From Numida meleagris (lineage: Eukaryota > Chordata > Aves > Galliformes > Numididae): a stretch of 64,000 nucleotides of DNA. The notes below the pieces were generated by a model. It did not search any database, was not told where the DNA came from, and saw only the letters and a program-made list of their open reading frames with translations. Within the stretch, counting starts at the first letter, position 1; each line of letters starts with the position of its first letter. Of the stretch, positions 48,413 to 60,984 are shown in pieces. The position numbers were made by a program, and so were the translations under genes. The stretch is taken from contig NC_034411.1 in NCBI RefSeq assembly GCF_002078875.1, positions 1,902,637 to 1,966,636 on the forward strand, written 5' to 3'.

Positions 48413-51400
48413 TGTATATTTGCAGAATTAAGGCTCACGGGCTGATTGATAGATCTACTAAAACTCCACTGGAGTTGCATGTAGCCAGAGCTGCTCACAT
48501 CCATGCTGCATCCTATGGAAGCAGCACCTCCAATGATACAAATCTTCTGGGCCATCCAGCTAGCTTCCTTTAGTCTAATTTTGCCAACTCAAGGCATTCC
48601 AAAAGCAAATAAAACACACTTTCCATTCCAGACATGTCACACAATTAATTTAAAAAGCATGCCATTATTAGACAGTCCAGAAAAGGGGGTGTTTTTCTCT
48701 AATTGAACTCCTTTTGAACTCCACTGTGAAATCTGCCAATGGAGTCAGGTTGTATGTTCAAGCTTTCCTTCACACTACCAGCAGGGATAGGTTAGAAACA
48801 AAAATTTCAGATTTTCTAACCTCGTGATCACAAGAATTTTCTCCAAGCACAGGAAAAAGAAAATAGAACAAAAAAAGGCATATATGGTCGAAATTAAGAT
48901 CGTGACCAAAACAACTGCTGTTCTTCAACTCAGACACCAGCTCAGTGTCCTTTTCAGCCCTTCCCAACTAGAACTGCTCTGGTCTAGCTTTCTCTTCACC
49001 TCATTGTACATCACTGTCCTCTTTCTTGCACTCAGAATCAGCATTCATCAAATTCCACAGTGAGAGCTCAGCTGCTAATACAAACAGCTTTCTACAGATT
49101 TAGGTTCTTGAACAGACATACGTATGAGAAACTCACGCCAGAGTAAGGGAGGCAGGGTGGACCTCCAACACCACCACCTGAAAATGGCTTGAACTGTTAT
49201 GGAATCACAGATACACTTAACTATAGCCCAGTGAAACCAAAGACACCTGTATTCAAATATTCAGCAGAGTAATTCTTTGCCTTGAAGAATGTTTCACTTT
49301 CTAAAATGTGTAGAAATAAGCTCTTCTTTCAGATGTGCCAGTGTAAATCAACAGCAGAGCAATTTGCTCAAATTTACCTTTTGCTGTAATTGAGAATAGC
49401 TTTTGGCACATCTGACAAAAGCAAGTGGCACAGCACTTTAAAAACGCAACCGAAGTTCCTAGTGCAACGATTACTATGTGAACATCTCAGTAATTTCAAG
49501 AAAACTATTCAGTTTCATATTCATGTCACTCTCAGTGAAGTGGCAATTCTGTGGTAACGTGACTAAGACTTGGTACTTTTTTACTGATTTGTGTCCACCT
49601 AGCACCACATTCCTTAAGCTAAGCAGCATCAGGTAAGCTCAAAGTTTTGACAGAAGACTTTAAGACTGTCAGCCTGATCAACAGCCCCCAGATAACCCTT
49701 CAGGGCTTTGGTTGGTTGGTTAAGCTCTGCAGGCGCCCATAACTGTAAGTTTGGTAGGTGGCTTTCAGACACAACATGATCTGAAGAATTCCTCAAAATA
49801 ACAGAGGGATCACTCAGGATGTTTATCCGAGGTTCCAAGCACGATCAGAGATTTTAAGTAATAGCAACCCTACCAAGAGGATTTAGGTTTACAAGGTTTT
49901 TTACAAGAGTCAGGATTATTCAGGCAAATTCCAGTTTGAGTAATTAGATTGTACTACTTCCAAATTATCAGTCATCATAGATGCGTTTATTCCTTGTCTG
50001 AAGTGTGGCAGAGCCTCACTGAACTATTAATCAGCTGCATGCCTAGGTGCTAGGTGACATGATCAATCTACTTCATTCATAAAGTGTTTCAGAACATGAT
50101 AGAAATGAAGAAGTTATTACTGAAAAAAGAATAGTACCGAGAAGGATGTTTATCTGTTTGGTCTTCTCACTAATGTTTCCTGCCAAATAAAAACTTAAGA
50201 AAACACTTAAAAGTAAAATTAAAAAAAAAAAAAAAGTGATAGGGGAAGGGCACGGAAGTGACAACTCTAAATTGTTCTAAATAAAAAAAGAGGAAGTAGA
50301 AAAACCGTGCCAAAAGGAGTGCATGAAATTAAACTGTGAACTTTCTTAGACAAACTATAAGAGCAAGCAGTATGAAGAACTATAAAATAATTAATTCTAA
50401 AGCTAATTCATATGCCCATACAGTAGTAAAATATAAAATGTCTGTTCCTGAGGGTTTTCCATTTTTGCTAGCTTTTTAACTAAGGACAAAAAATTTAAAG
50501 GCACATTAAAAATATTATCTATTGCTAAATTACATAGTATATAAATGTAAATGTGATCACACCACACTTAAATTCTTATAACAATAAACTATTCTGTTTT
50601 CTTCCCCCTGACATTTACAAAATTCATTTGGAGGAGTAGGATATACCTTACAGAGAATAGTGATAAATCATGTATTTTTAATGAATATCAATAGGAGAAA
50701 CCCCAGGACATAGCCCACCATCTAATTTGATTAAACTGTGCTTAAGGCAACACCACCTCTCTGTCTGGGGAATAGCACTATAATGACTTTGTGAGCATTA
50801 TTGCAGGCTATTTTAATGATTTAATGAACTGCCTCTATATTTAGTTCAATAGCCTTAAAATGATTAGTGTTTAAGAAAAATTAGCTCACTTTGATCTGAT
50901 TCTATTTGATAGTAAGTTTAAATAACCTAACCCTTCAAAACACAGTGGAAAAAAATTCCTAGAATCACAGCCAGCTAACTGCTAGAAAACATTAGGGCAG
51001 TCATTAATAACAGTTCATTTATGTTTAGCTACAGCATATGGAATGACATATTCATCCCCCCAAGATGGAACGGAGCACATACATTAAATTGTATTGAATC
51101 GTTTTCATGTGTATTTTTAGTGTGAATTATGTACTAAGAAAAAAAAAAACCTCACGCGTGCCAATGTAATGCAAAAATTTAAATAATGAAAATAATTTTA
51201 AAAATCCATCAACTTAAGAATTTTAACTTGTGGGTCCAAAGTACGGATCTGCTTCTCAGTGAGATACATGAAGAACTTACAATTACCAAGGCAAAACAGG
51301 AAATATCGCCTGAAGCTCTGTCAGCCTCCTGGATGCAGCAGTAAAGGTGAGGTTGCTAACTGGGAACTAATCAGGAAAATTAGGTGGGGCATAACCTGAG

Positions 51401-51664
51401 ATTTAGATTTGCAAACAGAAATACCTGGGCTTGCAACTTGTCACTGCTGACATAACTATGTGCATGACTGATGTATCCTAGTCATCAAGGGTGACTGGAT
51501 TTTTTTTACATTTTCTGCACCCTTCAGAAGAAGACACATCATTTGAATGTACTGCTCTGCAAAAAAGCAACAACTTACGAAAATGGTAACCTAAGTATAT
51601 TTTATTTCAGTGCCATTACTTCTATTCTATGGCCGCTACACATAGTGTGATCTAGAGTTGGGAG
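48413..51664. other. AT-rich intergenic DNA
   Basis: No gene or repeat was recognised. An A-run lies at about 50220-50235. The section at 50280-51240 is strongly AT-rich with many TTTAAA and ATTA words, and it has no open frame above about 60 codons. Confidence 0.45.
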
Positions 51665-52400
51665 AAGATCTTGCGAGGCCTTGCACCTGAGTTGCAGCAA
51701 ACCCCCACCATCAATACAAGCTGCAGGACAAAAGGATAGAGCACAATTCTGTCAAAAAGGACCAGGGACTACTGGTGGATGGCAAGCTGGACATGAGCCA
51801 GCAATGTGCACTTGCAGTCCAGAAAGCCAACTGCATCCTGGGCTGCAGGTCAAGGGAGGTGCTCTGCGCTGGTGTGACCTCACCAGGAGTACTGCATCCA
51901 GATGTGAAGTTCCCAGTACAGGAGAGACGTGAACCTGTTAGACTGTGTCCAGAGGAGGGCCACAAAAATGACCCAAGGGATGGAACACCTCCCCTGCAAG
52001 GACAGGCTGAGAGATGGGGCTGTTCATCCTCGAGAAGAGAAGGCTTTGATAAGACCAGAGAGCAGCCTCTCAATATCTAAAGGGGAGCTGTAAGAAGGAA
52101 GAGGGAGACTCTTTAGCAGGGTCTACTGTGATCGGACAAGGGGAAATGGTTTCAAGCTAAAGGAGGGAAGATTTAGATTGGATATAAAGAATAAGCGTTT
52201 TACAATAAGGGCAGTGAGGCACTGGTACATGTTGTCCAGAGATGTAGTGGCTACCCTGTCCTTGGAGACAATCAACATCAGGCTGGACCAGGCTCTGAGC
52301 AACCTGATCTAGAAGTATATGTCCCTGTTCATTGCAGGAGAGTTGGACTAGATGATCTTTAAGGGTCCCTTGCAACTCAAACAACTCTTTGATTCTATGA
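51665..52400 (+). mobile_element. CR1 LINE 3' part
   Basis: Plus-strand CR1 from the end of ORF2 through the 3' region. It contains a block reading TTGCAGTCCAGAAAGCCAAC at about 51812, GAGGGCCACAAAAATGACCC at about 51955, and a terminal GATTCTATGA at 52400. It is more divergent than the 41236 copy, which suggests an older subfamily or insertion. Confidence 0.94.
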
Positions 52401-55400
52401 ACTTGGTACCCTGGAGCTCCAAACCATGTTGATGACATCTTTCAAAGTTGGCAAGCTACGTGAAAATACTCAAGCCATGAATGCAATGCAATCATGCTGC
52501 TAAAGGAAAATACCCAAATAAACCATAACGCTAAAATATCTCTTCTGATAGGTTGCTTATGAAGCGTTTAACTCTAGATTTCCAATTGCAGTGCAACTGA
52601 TTTTTTGGAAGTAGAGGCAAAACTACCCACCCTGCAGGGTTTTATCTGCACATAAACTCTAAGCACACACATTATGATCCACGTTCAAGGAAGCGTGGGT
52701 GTATTGCATTATCACTCTCTCTTACAATGACCAGCTTGAAGCAAGGCCACAAAACAAGTGTACAAAACTACATTGTGCTATGAAAGTTCAATACTAACCA
52801 GCTACTCCCTAGCCCAACTAGGAACCACAAACCTAGATATGAAATTATTGTTGAGAAACAGCACTAGAAGGCAGATTCTTAGCTCTTTGTAACAACATCT
52901 CAGAGGGAATCCCAAGTAGGAGCTAAAATAAGAAATTAACAGAAGATACTCTCTCATCTTGTGTTCCATTTTTACACTTTGTTTCCAGCATTATAACCAC
53001 AAACTATTTGCTCAGTTCTAGGTCCTAAGCAGTTCACCTACCATTTAAACTAAACTCAAAACTGAGAGGCAGCAAGTACTCTCTTCTCTCCAGAGAGAAC
53101 AACCACACGTAATTGTGTTGCCAATCAACCCACCTGTGTAGCTGGCAAGGTGCAACGTAAATCTGTGAGTAGATACCTCCACAAACATTTCTCCAAGCTT
53201 CCTTGGGAAGGGCACAACAGGCAAGTTGTAAGTATAGGAATTAAATTTCCAAAACAAGTCAATAACTTAGTTCTGGAATTTTGCAGCACAGCAGAAGTTA
53301 CGTGATGTGGAACAGAGGGCCTCACACAGCTGGTGCTCTGAACAAGGCTGTGCAGGCTCAAAACACCAGTATACAGGTACTCAGGCATGCAGCAATACAA
53401 AGAGAGCTTTTGCTCCACTTTTGACAACAACTGCTGTTATCCAGATGCAGAAGATTGCTATCTTCTTTTTGGAAGTCAGGGTACTTGCATCATCTGAGGC
53501 AACCACCAAATTCACCCGAAGTCTGGAGACAAAGCAAGTTTTGCCAGTAAGGCTCAGTTACTGCTTCTGTTGAAACTAGTCACAATATTAAACAAGTACC
53601 TAGGAACAGACCAACATATTTTTCTCTACAGAGACACAGCTGTCCTATAGTGCTGGGGTCAAAGGTGCTTTTCTCTTTTCCTTCAGCTGCTGCCACCTCC
53701 CTGCTCCTATGCAATCCCTCAAGCTCATTGTAATTTTGTTCCAACTTGAAATAGAAAAAAAAATAACATTCTACAGAAGTGACATGTTGGGGAAAACGTT
53801 TTTGGCAATCGAAGTGTTCAATTTTAATACTGTTCATTTGTTTAATACATAAAATATTTAGTATTTTAGACTTAAACTCTTACCTCGGTAGATTAGGATG
53901 ATCACTTTCACTCTGTTTGGAATTTCAACATGAAACATGTCAAATAGTTCAATAAAGAATATATAGTCCAAATGACACTCATATTAATAAAACACCAAAA
54001 AACTGAGTTCATTTTCTCCTCCTCCAATCAAAAGCTGTAGTCAGATAGCCATAGTCCCATGAAACATTTTGATTTCCACTAAAATACATTTTCTAAAGGA
54101 AAACTGTTCCATAAAAAAAAAAAAAAATCAGCCAGCTCTAATGCGCCTGAAGTCTATGCAATTAAAAAAGTTTCTAAATATAGCTTTAATCATGGCCGAC
54201 CCCAATCTTCTCAGAAGTCCTTGCCCTCTAGGCCATCCCAAAGGGATGAGAACATCCAGTAATAAGCCAAAAGTCTCATGACAGTGTGTTGACCCCATTT
54301 GATATTTATCTCTAGCCATTTCTGAGAGCTTCCCATGAGCTTAATTAAGCTCATTCATTTCCACAAATTGTGGCATCCTAGAAAATATCAGACTTCCCTT
54401 TGATAGATGAGATTCAAATGTATGAAGTCTTATGGGAGCCTAGGTGTCTCTCAGGCTATTTGACAGAGTAGTTCATGAAACAACTTACCCAGTCCCTCCT
54501 TTCAATAGCATGGAAATGAAATACACATAGGATTTTATGCTGTCCAATACAGAGTACAGCAAAAAGCCATCTGCTATGAAATTTGAGGGAAAAAAATGCT
54601 GAGGAAGCCATACCCTTTATCAATCAGAGCAGTGATGCAAAGCCAAAAAATTATTCCTGCCCTATAAGGGAATATTTCAAAGGAAAAACTCTTGCTTCGG
54701 GAAGGGAAGATATGAGAAGTAAACAGGGTGGGTGTTTCTACAATAGCATTTGGGTTCAGCTCCAAATATCATCTTTGTCTTTCCCACAATTTATTTTGTA
54801 TCTGTGCTATACCTGGTTGCCTCTAACAAAAATGAGTTGTGAAACAAAGCCCATGTGAGGGGACACTGTAATAGTCTTCTGCTACGTGAAGGGCTGCGGC
54901 AAAGGCTAATCAACCTAGATAAGACAAGAAGTACTGGCCTTAGACTTCTACATACCAGGAAGAATCCAAGCATATGAATAGATGAACACAGGAAGACAGT
55001 CTTTATCATAATGGATTTTTAAGGGAAGCCAGTCAAACTTCCATCTTGAGTAGCACAGGTGAAGTTGATCTTGCCTCAGGACGAAACAATATGCTACCAA
55101 ATCCTTCAACTGTTTATTTTTGTGTACCTTTATGTTTTGTTTTCCCTCCACAAAACCATGACAACTGAAGACTGAGGAAAAAACGTACCTATTGTGCTTT
55201 AAAAATCTTTCCTAATATCAAATATGTAGAAGAAGCATATTTTCCTAACAGAATAAGTATTTTTGTTTTCAAAAATCTTTCATCTTATTCCATGCTAAAA
55301 TATTAAGGTACAAGCTATAAACTTAAGATTTCTCCGTTATACATTTTTCTTCCACAGATGTTTTCTTTCACAAAGCTGCCTCATTCCAATACGTACTTCG

Positions 55401-56932
55401 GTGAAGACCATTGCTAACATAACAGTATTTTCTTTTTTTGCATATATTTAAGCACTTCATTTACTTCAGAATCTTGATTCATAATTTCTCCTATATCATA
55501 ATTGGTTCATTTGCCCTTAGCATATGTTCACTATGTCTGTACCGAGGAGTTCAGGCACTTCATATAAAGGAAAACCATTTGGCTCCCATACTAGTTCTAT
55601 CATTGCATTTCCAGAGCTTATTTAACTCCTTTTCTACTGTTTCAAGTATATTCAACACCAGTCTCAGCTGTGCTATCGCAGCTACACTGTGTCTAATTTG
55701 AAAAACACATTTTCATCGTAGAGTCATTTCATTCTCCCAACACTTCAAATCAAAGCTTTTTTTCCCCTCTGTGTTTGATCACGAAATATCTTACTGCTAT
55801 AGCACAAATACTGATCTCTGCTTTCCCCGTACGTGGAAGCAGAGGATTCTCAGTGCCTGTGCTGTCAGATTACAGTGAAGTCTATTTAACCAAACTGTTT
55901 GACTGAACTAGACAGGCACCACACAGGTATCAAAGCATAGACTGTCCTGTGTCATCCTTGCTGATACATTTGACTAATGTAAGGTTTTGTTTTGTGCTCA
56001 GCAAGGAACAAAGCCATCTAGAATGTTAGCTAAATATCTTTTTCCAGTAAAAACAAACAAATAAAATCATACAAGGTTTCTCAGAAATCTGTCACTGGAA
56101 AGAAAACTTCAGGGAAAAATTGAGAAATCTAATCTTTTTACAAAATTCTGAACAATTAGTTTTCCTTTGGCCACCAGCATGACATCAGACTGTTTCCTAA
56201 AGGTGGCTTTTCTATCCTGTAAAAAGTGAAAAAGGGCTAAAGAATGCCCTTGAAAGAGAGTCAATATTTCTGTCCAGCCCCACTTGAGAATGAGGAAGGA
56301 AGAACTCCGAAGCAGGCTTCCTAAAGAGTATATCTCTCAGATCAATGAAAATATCCTAAAGCACAGAGAAGCTGCAGTTCACAGTGAGAAGTCTCACCTA
56401 TCACTGCTTGCCTGCAATTCTGAGACAAGCCCTAAAACCTAAGACAAGAGTAAAATTCAAAAAGAAGCATCTTGCACACTATACTAATTAGTACAGTACC
56501 ACACACAAAGCTTTTTGAAAGTAATGTTTATCTCTCGTGTTTGCTGCCACTGAATACTCTCTTATCCTACAGGGGTTTTAGTCTTCTGTAGCCAAAGCAG
56601 CTTCTTTTCTTTGTAGCTTCCCCTTCCTAGAGATAGCTTGCCTGGAAAAGAATGAACGTAAACCATCCTGTCTTAGAGCCTATATGTGTTACACCTTTAT
56701 TATTATTAGATTCATACAGATTCGAAGTGGCAAGGTAAGACACTTCATGAGAATGAAGTTATTTGAGGACAAAACTGTCTAAAACACCAAGACAGAGCCA
56801 GAAGGTATTGAGCAGCTTCAGGGAAAACCAGCCATAGGGATTTATGTGCACAGATACTGCCGCCCTAAAGCCTAAGAGTGTTTTCTTAAAGAACAGTTTG
56901 TTTTGGGTGTTTTTTTGAGGGGTGGTTTGTTT

Positions 56933-56969
56933 TGCTACAATCAAGTCAGGACATGACTTGATTGTAGCA
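56933..56969. repeat. Perfect 16-bp inverted repeat
   Basis: The arm TGCTACAATCAAGTCA (56933-56948) and its exact reverse complement (56954-56969) flank a 5-base loop, GGACA. A further G-T pair is possible outside. The arms are not low-complexity, and no transposon was recognised around it. Confidence 0.96.
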
Positions 56970-57064
56970 GATGAAACCAATGCTGAAGGGAAGCAGTGAG
57001 AATTGGAAAAAGATGCAACTCTGTTTCTCCATATCTTGGCCCCATACCTACAAAAATAAAAGTC

Positions 57065-57085
57065 TTGCTGACCTTAGGTCAGCAA
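57065..57085. repeat. 9-bp inverted repeat with nuclear-receptor-like half-sites
   Basis: The arms TTGCTGACC and GGTCAGCAA flank TTA. The core reads TGACCT-T-AGGTCA, two everted AGGTCA half-sites one base apart. Confidence 0.9.
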
Positions 57086-58897
57086 AGCTTCCACTAATAA
57101 ATCTTTCCAGCTGGCAGGGGTTTCTTAATTCCCCACTTGCAGGAGCCTATCAAATTGCTTAAATTAATGCAGATCAGGGATTCAAGATACAGATTTTCAA
57201 AACCACAAAAATACTGTACTATAAGACTAAAGCTCCTAACTTGGGCTATGTAAGTGAAATAATGTGGTTCTTATAAACTGCTTTTAGACATAAGGCACAT
57301 AGACACAGAAGTGGTTAAAAACTGAAGAAGGAGTAGAGCCAACCTTATTCTGTCAGTGTTGACCTATTTTGTTCAGGTCTAACAGCTCAAAAAGCTAAAA
57401 TTTGGTGAAATATGGATTGTAAAACCATTAAACTCCTCAATTACTTCTTGTTGGCTGGCCAGGCAAACCTGTTATTTGACAATGTATAATGATCCAGAAT
57501 TGTAAACTTTATCGCTCAGAGGTCATGAGAAAATGGGCACAGGTACAGTTTGCTAACCTTCACTAGATAATTTTTCAGTTATCATCCAGAAAGCATAAAA
57601 GTATAAAAGACACGTTATCTTTGAGCTTGGTTTATCATAACATAGGTGAGATTCCATATAAAACCACTTAGTATGTGACTATTGTGCGTTCTTCAGCACA
57701 AAGTCAAATCAGTAAAACATCTTTTTGACAGTCGAAGTGTTGAGGATAACACAACACCTCTCCTTTCAGAGACTAACACATTATTTATCATTCTGCTCTG
57801 GTTTACCTTTTCTTGACACCCACTGCTCCACAACTCTAAAACACCTCCTAACCTCATTTATTATGTAATACAATATTTGCACTAATACCTGAAGCATTCC
57901 AGAACTGACTTGCATTTTTCCAAATGCCAGCAATCCTCTGGAGTTTTTCTCTTACTGGTAAGGTACTTGGATGTTTGACTAGGAAATTTTGGCTTATGTT
58001 AACTACCCATGTGGTATCAGATGAGTAGTTTCTGTAGGAGAGTTTGAAGAACAGATCAGCCTCATTTCTCTCTATTTTCCTACACAACATTCATTGCAGG
58101 TATAGACTTGAAGACTAGTGTCATAGCTCTTCAGCTTTCCCCCCCAAAAGGTTTTATTCTTCCTTTTTTGAAGAGACCAAGGTCTACAGGAATGCAGTTT
58201 CAAATGAAGCATGTCCAGCAGCGTGCATGGAAATTCACAGCCAGAGAGATATGCAAAGTTTGACAGTTTTGATGCTAAGTTTCCAAGCTCAAATTTTATC
58301 TAAATCTCTCACTGATTCCGCTGTATAACCAAAAGAGGCATTAAAAGGACAAATAAATACCAGGTTTCTGAAGTTCTGAAGCTTCTTTTGGGACCTTGCA
58401 GTTATCGTAAGAGCTGAAAAGAATGTAAAATGGATGATTGCTGACCAAAGCTGAAAAACAGGAAGATGTTCTTCAGAGCCAATAGCAAATGAAAGTTGTC
58501 AAAATTATTCCAGAGATGTCAACCCATAGCTCAATAAAACAATTACAGACAAAGCTGTACTGTTTCAAACTTGCTATCATTCTCAGACCAGAATCCTCAG
58601 TAATAAGGCAGCAGTTCAAAGACCAGCAAAAATCTTCACTGGTTTCTAGAGACATATAAAATACCACTAAACCAGAGTATAAAGAAATGTGAAGAACCTT
58701 TGGGAAAAGCATACTAAAGTTTGTGAATCTGCAGTGACATATGATGCCATAAATGAAGCATTCTTGGTTAACTTCAGGAACAAGCTCAATACTTCAGCAC
58801 GGCTCACCTCTAGGTACTGTGTTCCTCGGTAACAAAATCATTTGGAATCTCTCATCCAAGGACCAAACTACATGCTTTATGTATCAAGTACATACAG

Positions 58898-58953
58898 TCA
58901 TAGAATGGCTTGGGTTGGAAAGGACCTCAAATATCACCAAGTTTCAACACTCT
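58898..58953 (-). mobile_element. CR1 3' end, left half, split by ERV
   Basis: TCATAGAATGGCTTGGGTTGG followed by GACCTCAAATATCACC is the reverse complement of a CR1 3' terminus. It stops abruptly at the ERV LTR. Its continuation (CCTCTGCTACTGGCAGG, 63984-64000) follows the other LTR. Confidence 0.93.
58949..58953. repeat. Probable target-site duplication, left
   Basis: ACTCT before the left LTR corresponds to CCTCT after the right LTR, with one mismatch. A duplication of 4-6 bp is expected from retroviral integration. Confidence 0.6.
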
Positions 58954-59271
58954 TGTAGTGGAAATGGTAAGTCACAGCTTGAAAAAGTGATTGAGCACCT
59001 GGTGGGAAGGCAGCACCAGACCAGCTCACCTCACCTGTACACAATGCACCTGAGTGACCAGAAAGGGTGGAGCCAGGATCCACCCCATTCCAGACCTCAT
59101 TTAAGGGTTGGCAGTGGAAGTGAGGGCACCTCACTGGAGATCTCTGTGTACCTGAGGTCTTCTGAAGGTAAGCAGCTTCTTTCCTTTATTTCTGTGCCTG
59201 CTGCTGTGTTTGAGTAAATCCTCACTTGCTGCAGCCTGGGATCCTGCTGCTCTGCTGTCCATTGTGTTACA
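58954..59271 (+). repeat. 5' LTR
   Basis: This copy begins TG and ends CA, and is matched by 63673-63983. It contains a TATA-like ATTTAA at 59099-59104 (also in the other LTR, at 63795-63800) and an AGTAAA polyadenylation-like word near 59212. The other LTR reads AGCAAA there. Compared with the 3' LTR it has an extra segment around 59015-59050 and lacks about 14 bp near its right end. Confidence 0.93.
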
Positions 59272-59273
59272 GC

Positions 59274-59291
59274 TGGTGAGTCATGTGGGTG
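59274..59291 (+). other. Candidate primer binding site
   Basis: Two bases after the LTR the sequence starts TGGTGAGTCATG. A TGG start is expected, because it pairs with the CCA end of the tRNA primer. The first six bases, TGGTGA, agree with a tRNA-Trp type site, but the rest does not match well. The primer tRNA is therefore left open. Confidence 0.4.
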
Positions 59292-59494
59292 TGAAAGCAG
59301 TGTATGCATTTAGGATGGGTTATCTTAAAAGGATAATGTGTTGGCTGGTCATCAGAACCCCTAATACCCCAAAGGAGGAACTCCTGGGGGAAGCCCTGGG
59401 ATTTCTGTGTTCCCCATGGCTAAGTGCTGCATGGATTATTGAAGAATGGAACCGTTGTCCCTTATAGGTCCCTATTATTAAATCCCCTTCCAAG

Positions 59495-59857
59495 ATGGCC
59501 AAATTTTTGAGTAAATTAGAACAAGCTTTCCTAACAACTGAGGAAAAAGCAGTAGCAGCATCTGTTGTAGCATGGCCACTGCTAACTATTAACGCATATC
59601 CTTCCTCCAAAGAAGGATTGAAAGACAAAAGTGAGCTTTTAGAAGTCCATATCAGACAACTAGAAAATAAAATTACACTTCTAACGGAGCAAAATGCCTC
59701 ATCTTTAAATGGCATTTCCCCTCTAAAATTAAGAACTATATCATTAGAAGAGGAAAAGGTCTTAGATCAACAGGATCCTTGGATCCCAATTGAATCTAAA
59801 AATAAAAGGAAAATCAAGAAGTCTGAAGTCCTACTAGAGGATCTGGGAACCTCATAA
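59495..59857 (+). CDS. Gag-like ORF, 120 codons, intact
   Basis: This open frame is the only unbroken one in the provirus. Its start has a good context (AAGATGGCC) and it follows the 5' LTR by about 220 bases, where gag is expected. The protein begins MAKFLSKLEQAFLTTEEK, and residues of about 45-70 form a short Leu/Glu/Lys-rich heptad-like coiled coil. The C-terminus is highly charged, with a basic cluster (NKRKIKK) near residues 103-109. No zinc knuckle is present. The frame ends just before an A-run at 59863-59875, beyond which gag-like sequence continues with stops, so the ORF may be the N-terminal piece of a longer Gag or Gag-related protein. I suspect, but cannot show, kinship with the chicken ENS-1/ERNI (Soprano) retroelement family, whose product also has a coiled coil. 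A host function is not claimed. Confidence 0.55.
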   Translation: MAKFLSKLEQAFLTTEEKAVAASVVAWPLLTINAYPSSKEGLKDKSELLEVHIRQLENKITLLTEQNASSLNGISPLKLRTISLEEEKVLDQQDPWIPIESKNKRKIKKSEVLLEDLGTS

Positions 59858-60720
59858 TTACTCAAAAAAAAAAAAAATCTAAGCAAGTCCAAGGTAGACC
59901 AGTGGGGCTGTCACTCAAAGAGTGGCCCCCGGACCACACTACACTGCATGTGATGGTGTGCCCATACATGGCTGCCGAACTCATGGATTTATTACAATGA
60001 TCTAAACCGAAACCATGAGAAAGCATACCAGCTTGGCTCTTAAGATGCCATGGGGGCCAAAAGTGTAATTATTAATGGACTGGAGATCTCTAAACTTGCA
60101 TCCATCACCATACATCTGGCCATCAGACAAAGACTACATGCAACTGTAATGCATAATGACAAAAATATTCTCTAATTCAATGGATAATGGCTGCAGGTAG
60201 AATCACACAGCCAAATAAAAGAGATGTCCCAATAAATACTGGTCTATGGAGTTTGGTGGACGAAATTCAAAATTATATCAGGGAATGAAGGAGGGACTTA
60301 CGATGACACTTTTGAGAGTCCAGACCTAGTTAAGTTCTCAGAAGGGATGAGGGGCTTCATCTTACAACAAGTGCCTCCCCACCAGTATGGCGCACTAGTG
60401 TCCATACTAAACCTTTTGGTAGCCTCGGAGGCCATTGTCCAACAAGCTGCCTAGTTGGTGGCTGATGTAGGGGAAACAGCACCTTCGGACCAGGCGCAAC
60501 ATCCAGACATTGGAAGGGGCAGAGGTCCTCCCTATAACTAAAACTAGGAGGCCTGCCCTGCAGACATCTCAATCTGGACCCATCTGGGTATCCCAAAAAC
60601 AGCTGTTTAACAATTTAATCTGGGCTGGTGTTCAATTTGCAAAAATTGATTGCCAGCCCTATCATGTCCTCCTCCAGCTATGAAGGCAGCTGGAGGAAAA
60701 TCAAAAGCTTCAAAACACTC
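59858..60720 (+). pseudogene. gag remains, capsid-like
   Basis: Gag-like pieces occur in several frames, including VMVCPYMAAELMDLL near 59955, a stretch with EGMRGFILQQVPPHQYGALV near 60346, and AGVQFAKIDCQP near 60631, which resembles the C-terminal capsid part of ERV Gag proteins. Stops and frame changes separate them. No intact CX2CX4HX4C zinc knuckle was seen. Gag builds the inner shell of the particle in intact relatives; here it is dead. Confidence 0.6.
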
Positions 60721-60984
60721 AAAAAAGCAGGGGTAAGAACTATTGAACAAATTCAAATAAGAACACGGAACTTGGAAGATTTCATAGTTCCTAACAAAAG
60801 GAAAAAGCCTCCTCAAGTGACCCAGGCCACTATGCCTGAACCATCTGAGGAAAAAAAAATTGGTGATTGTGCAGCTACTTGTGTGACAGGGGATGCCAGT
60901 TCCCCTATACTTAGAGCCTCTGGTTCCTCCTGGGGGCCCTATGTTGAACTGACTATTTTTTTTTTTTTTTGGTCCTGGAAGAAC

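Larger units (their letters stand above)
52401..58897. other. AT-rich gene-poor stretch
   Basis: About 6.5 kb without a recognisable exon or interspersed repeat. The open frames are short and overlapping. An A-run lies at about 54113-54127. Two inverted repeats at 56933-56969 and 57065-57085 are listed separately. Confidence 0.45.

Noticed and set aside
57592..57610. Double TATA-like words as a promoter
   Set aside because: Isolated in AT-rich DNA with no other promoter feature or downstream exon.
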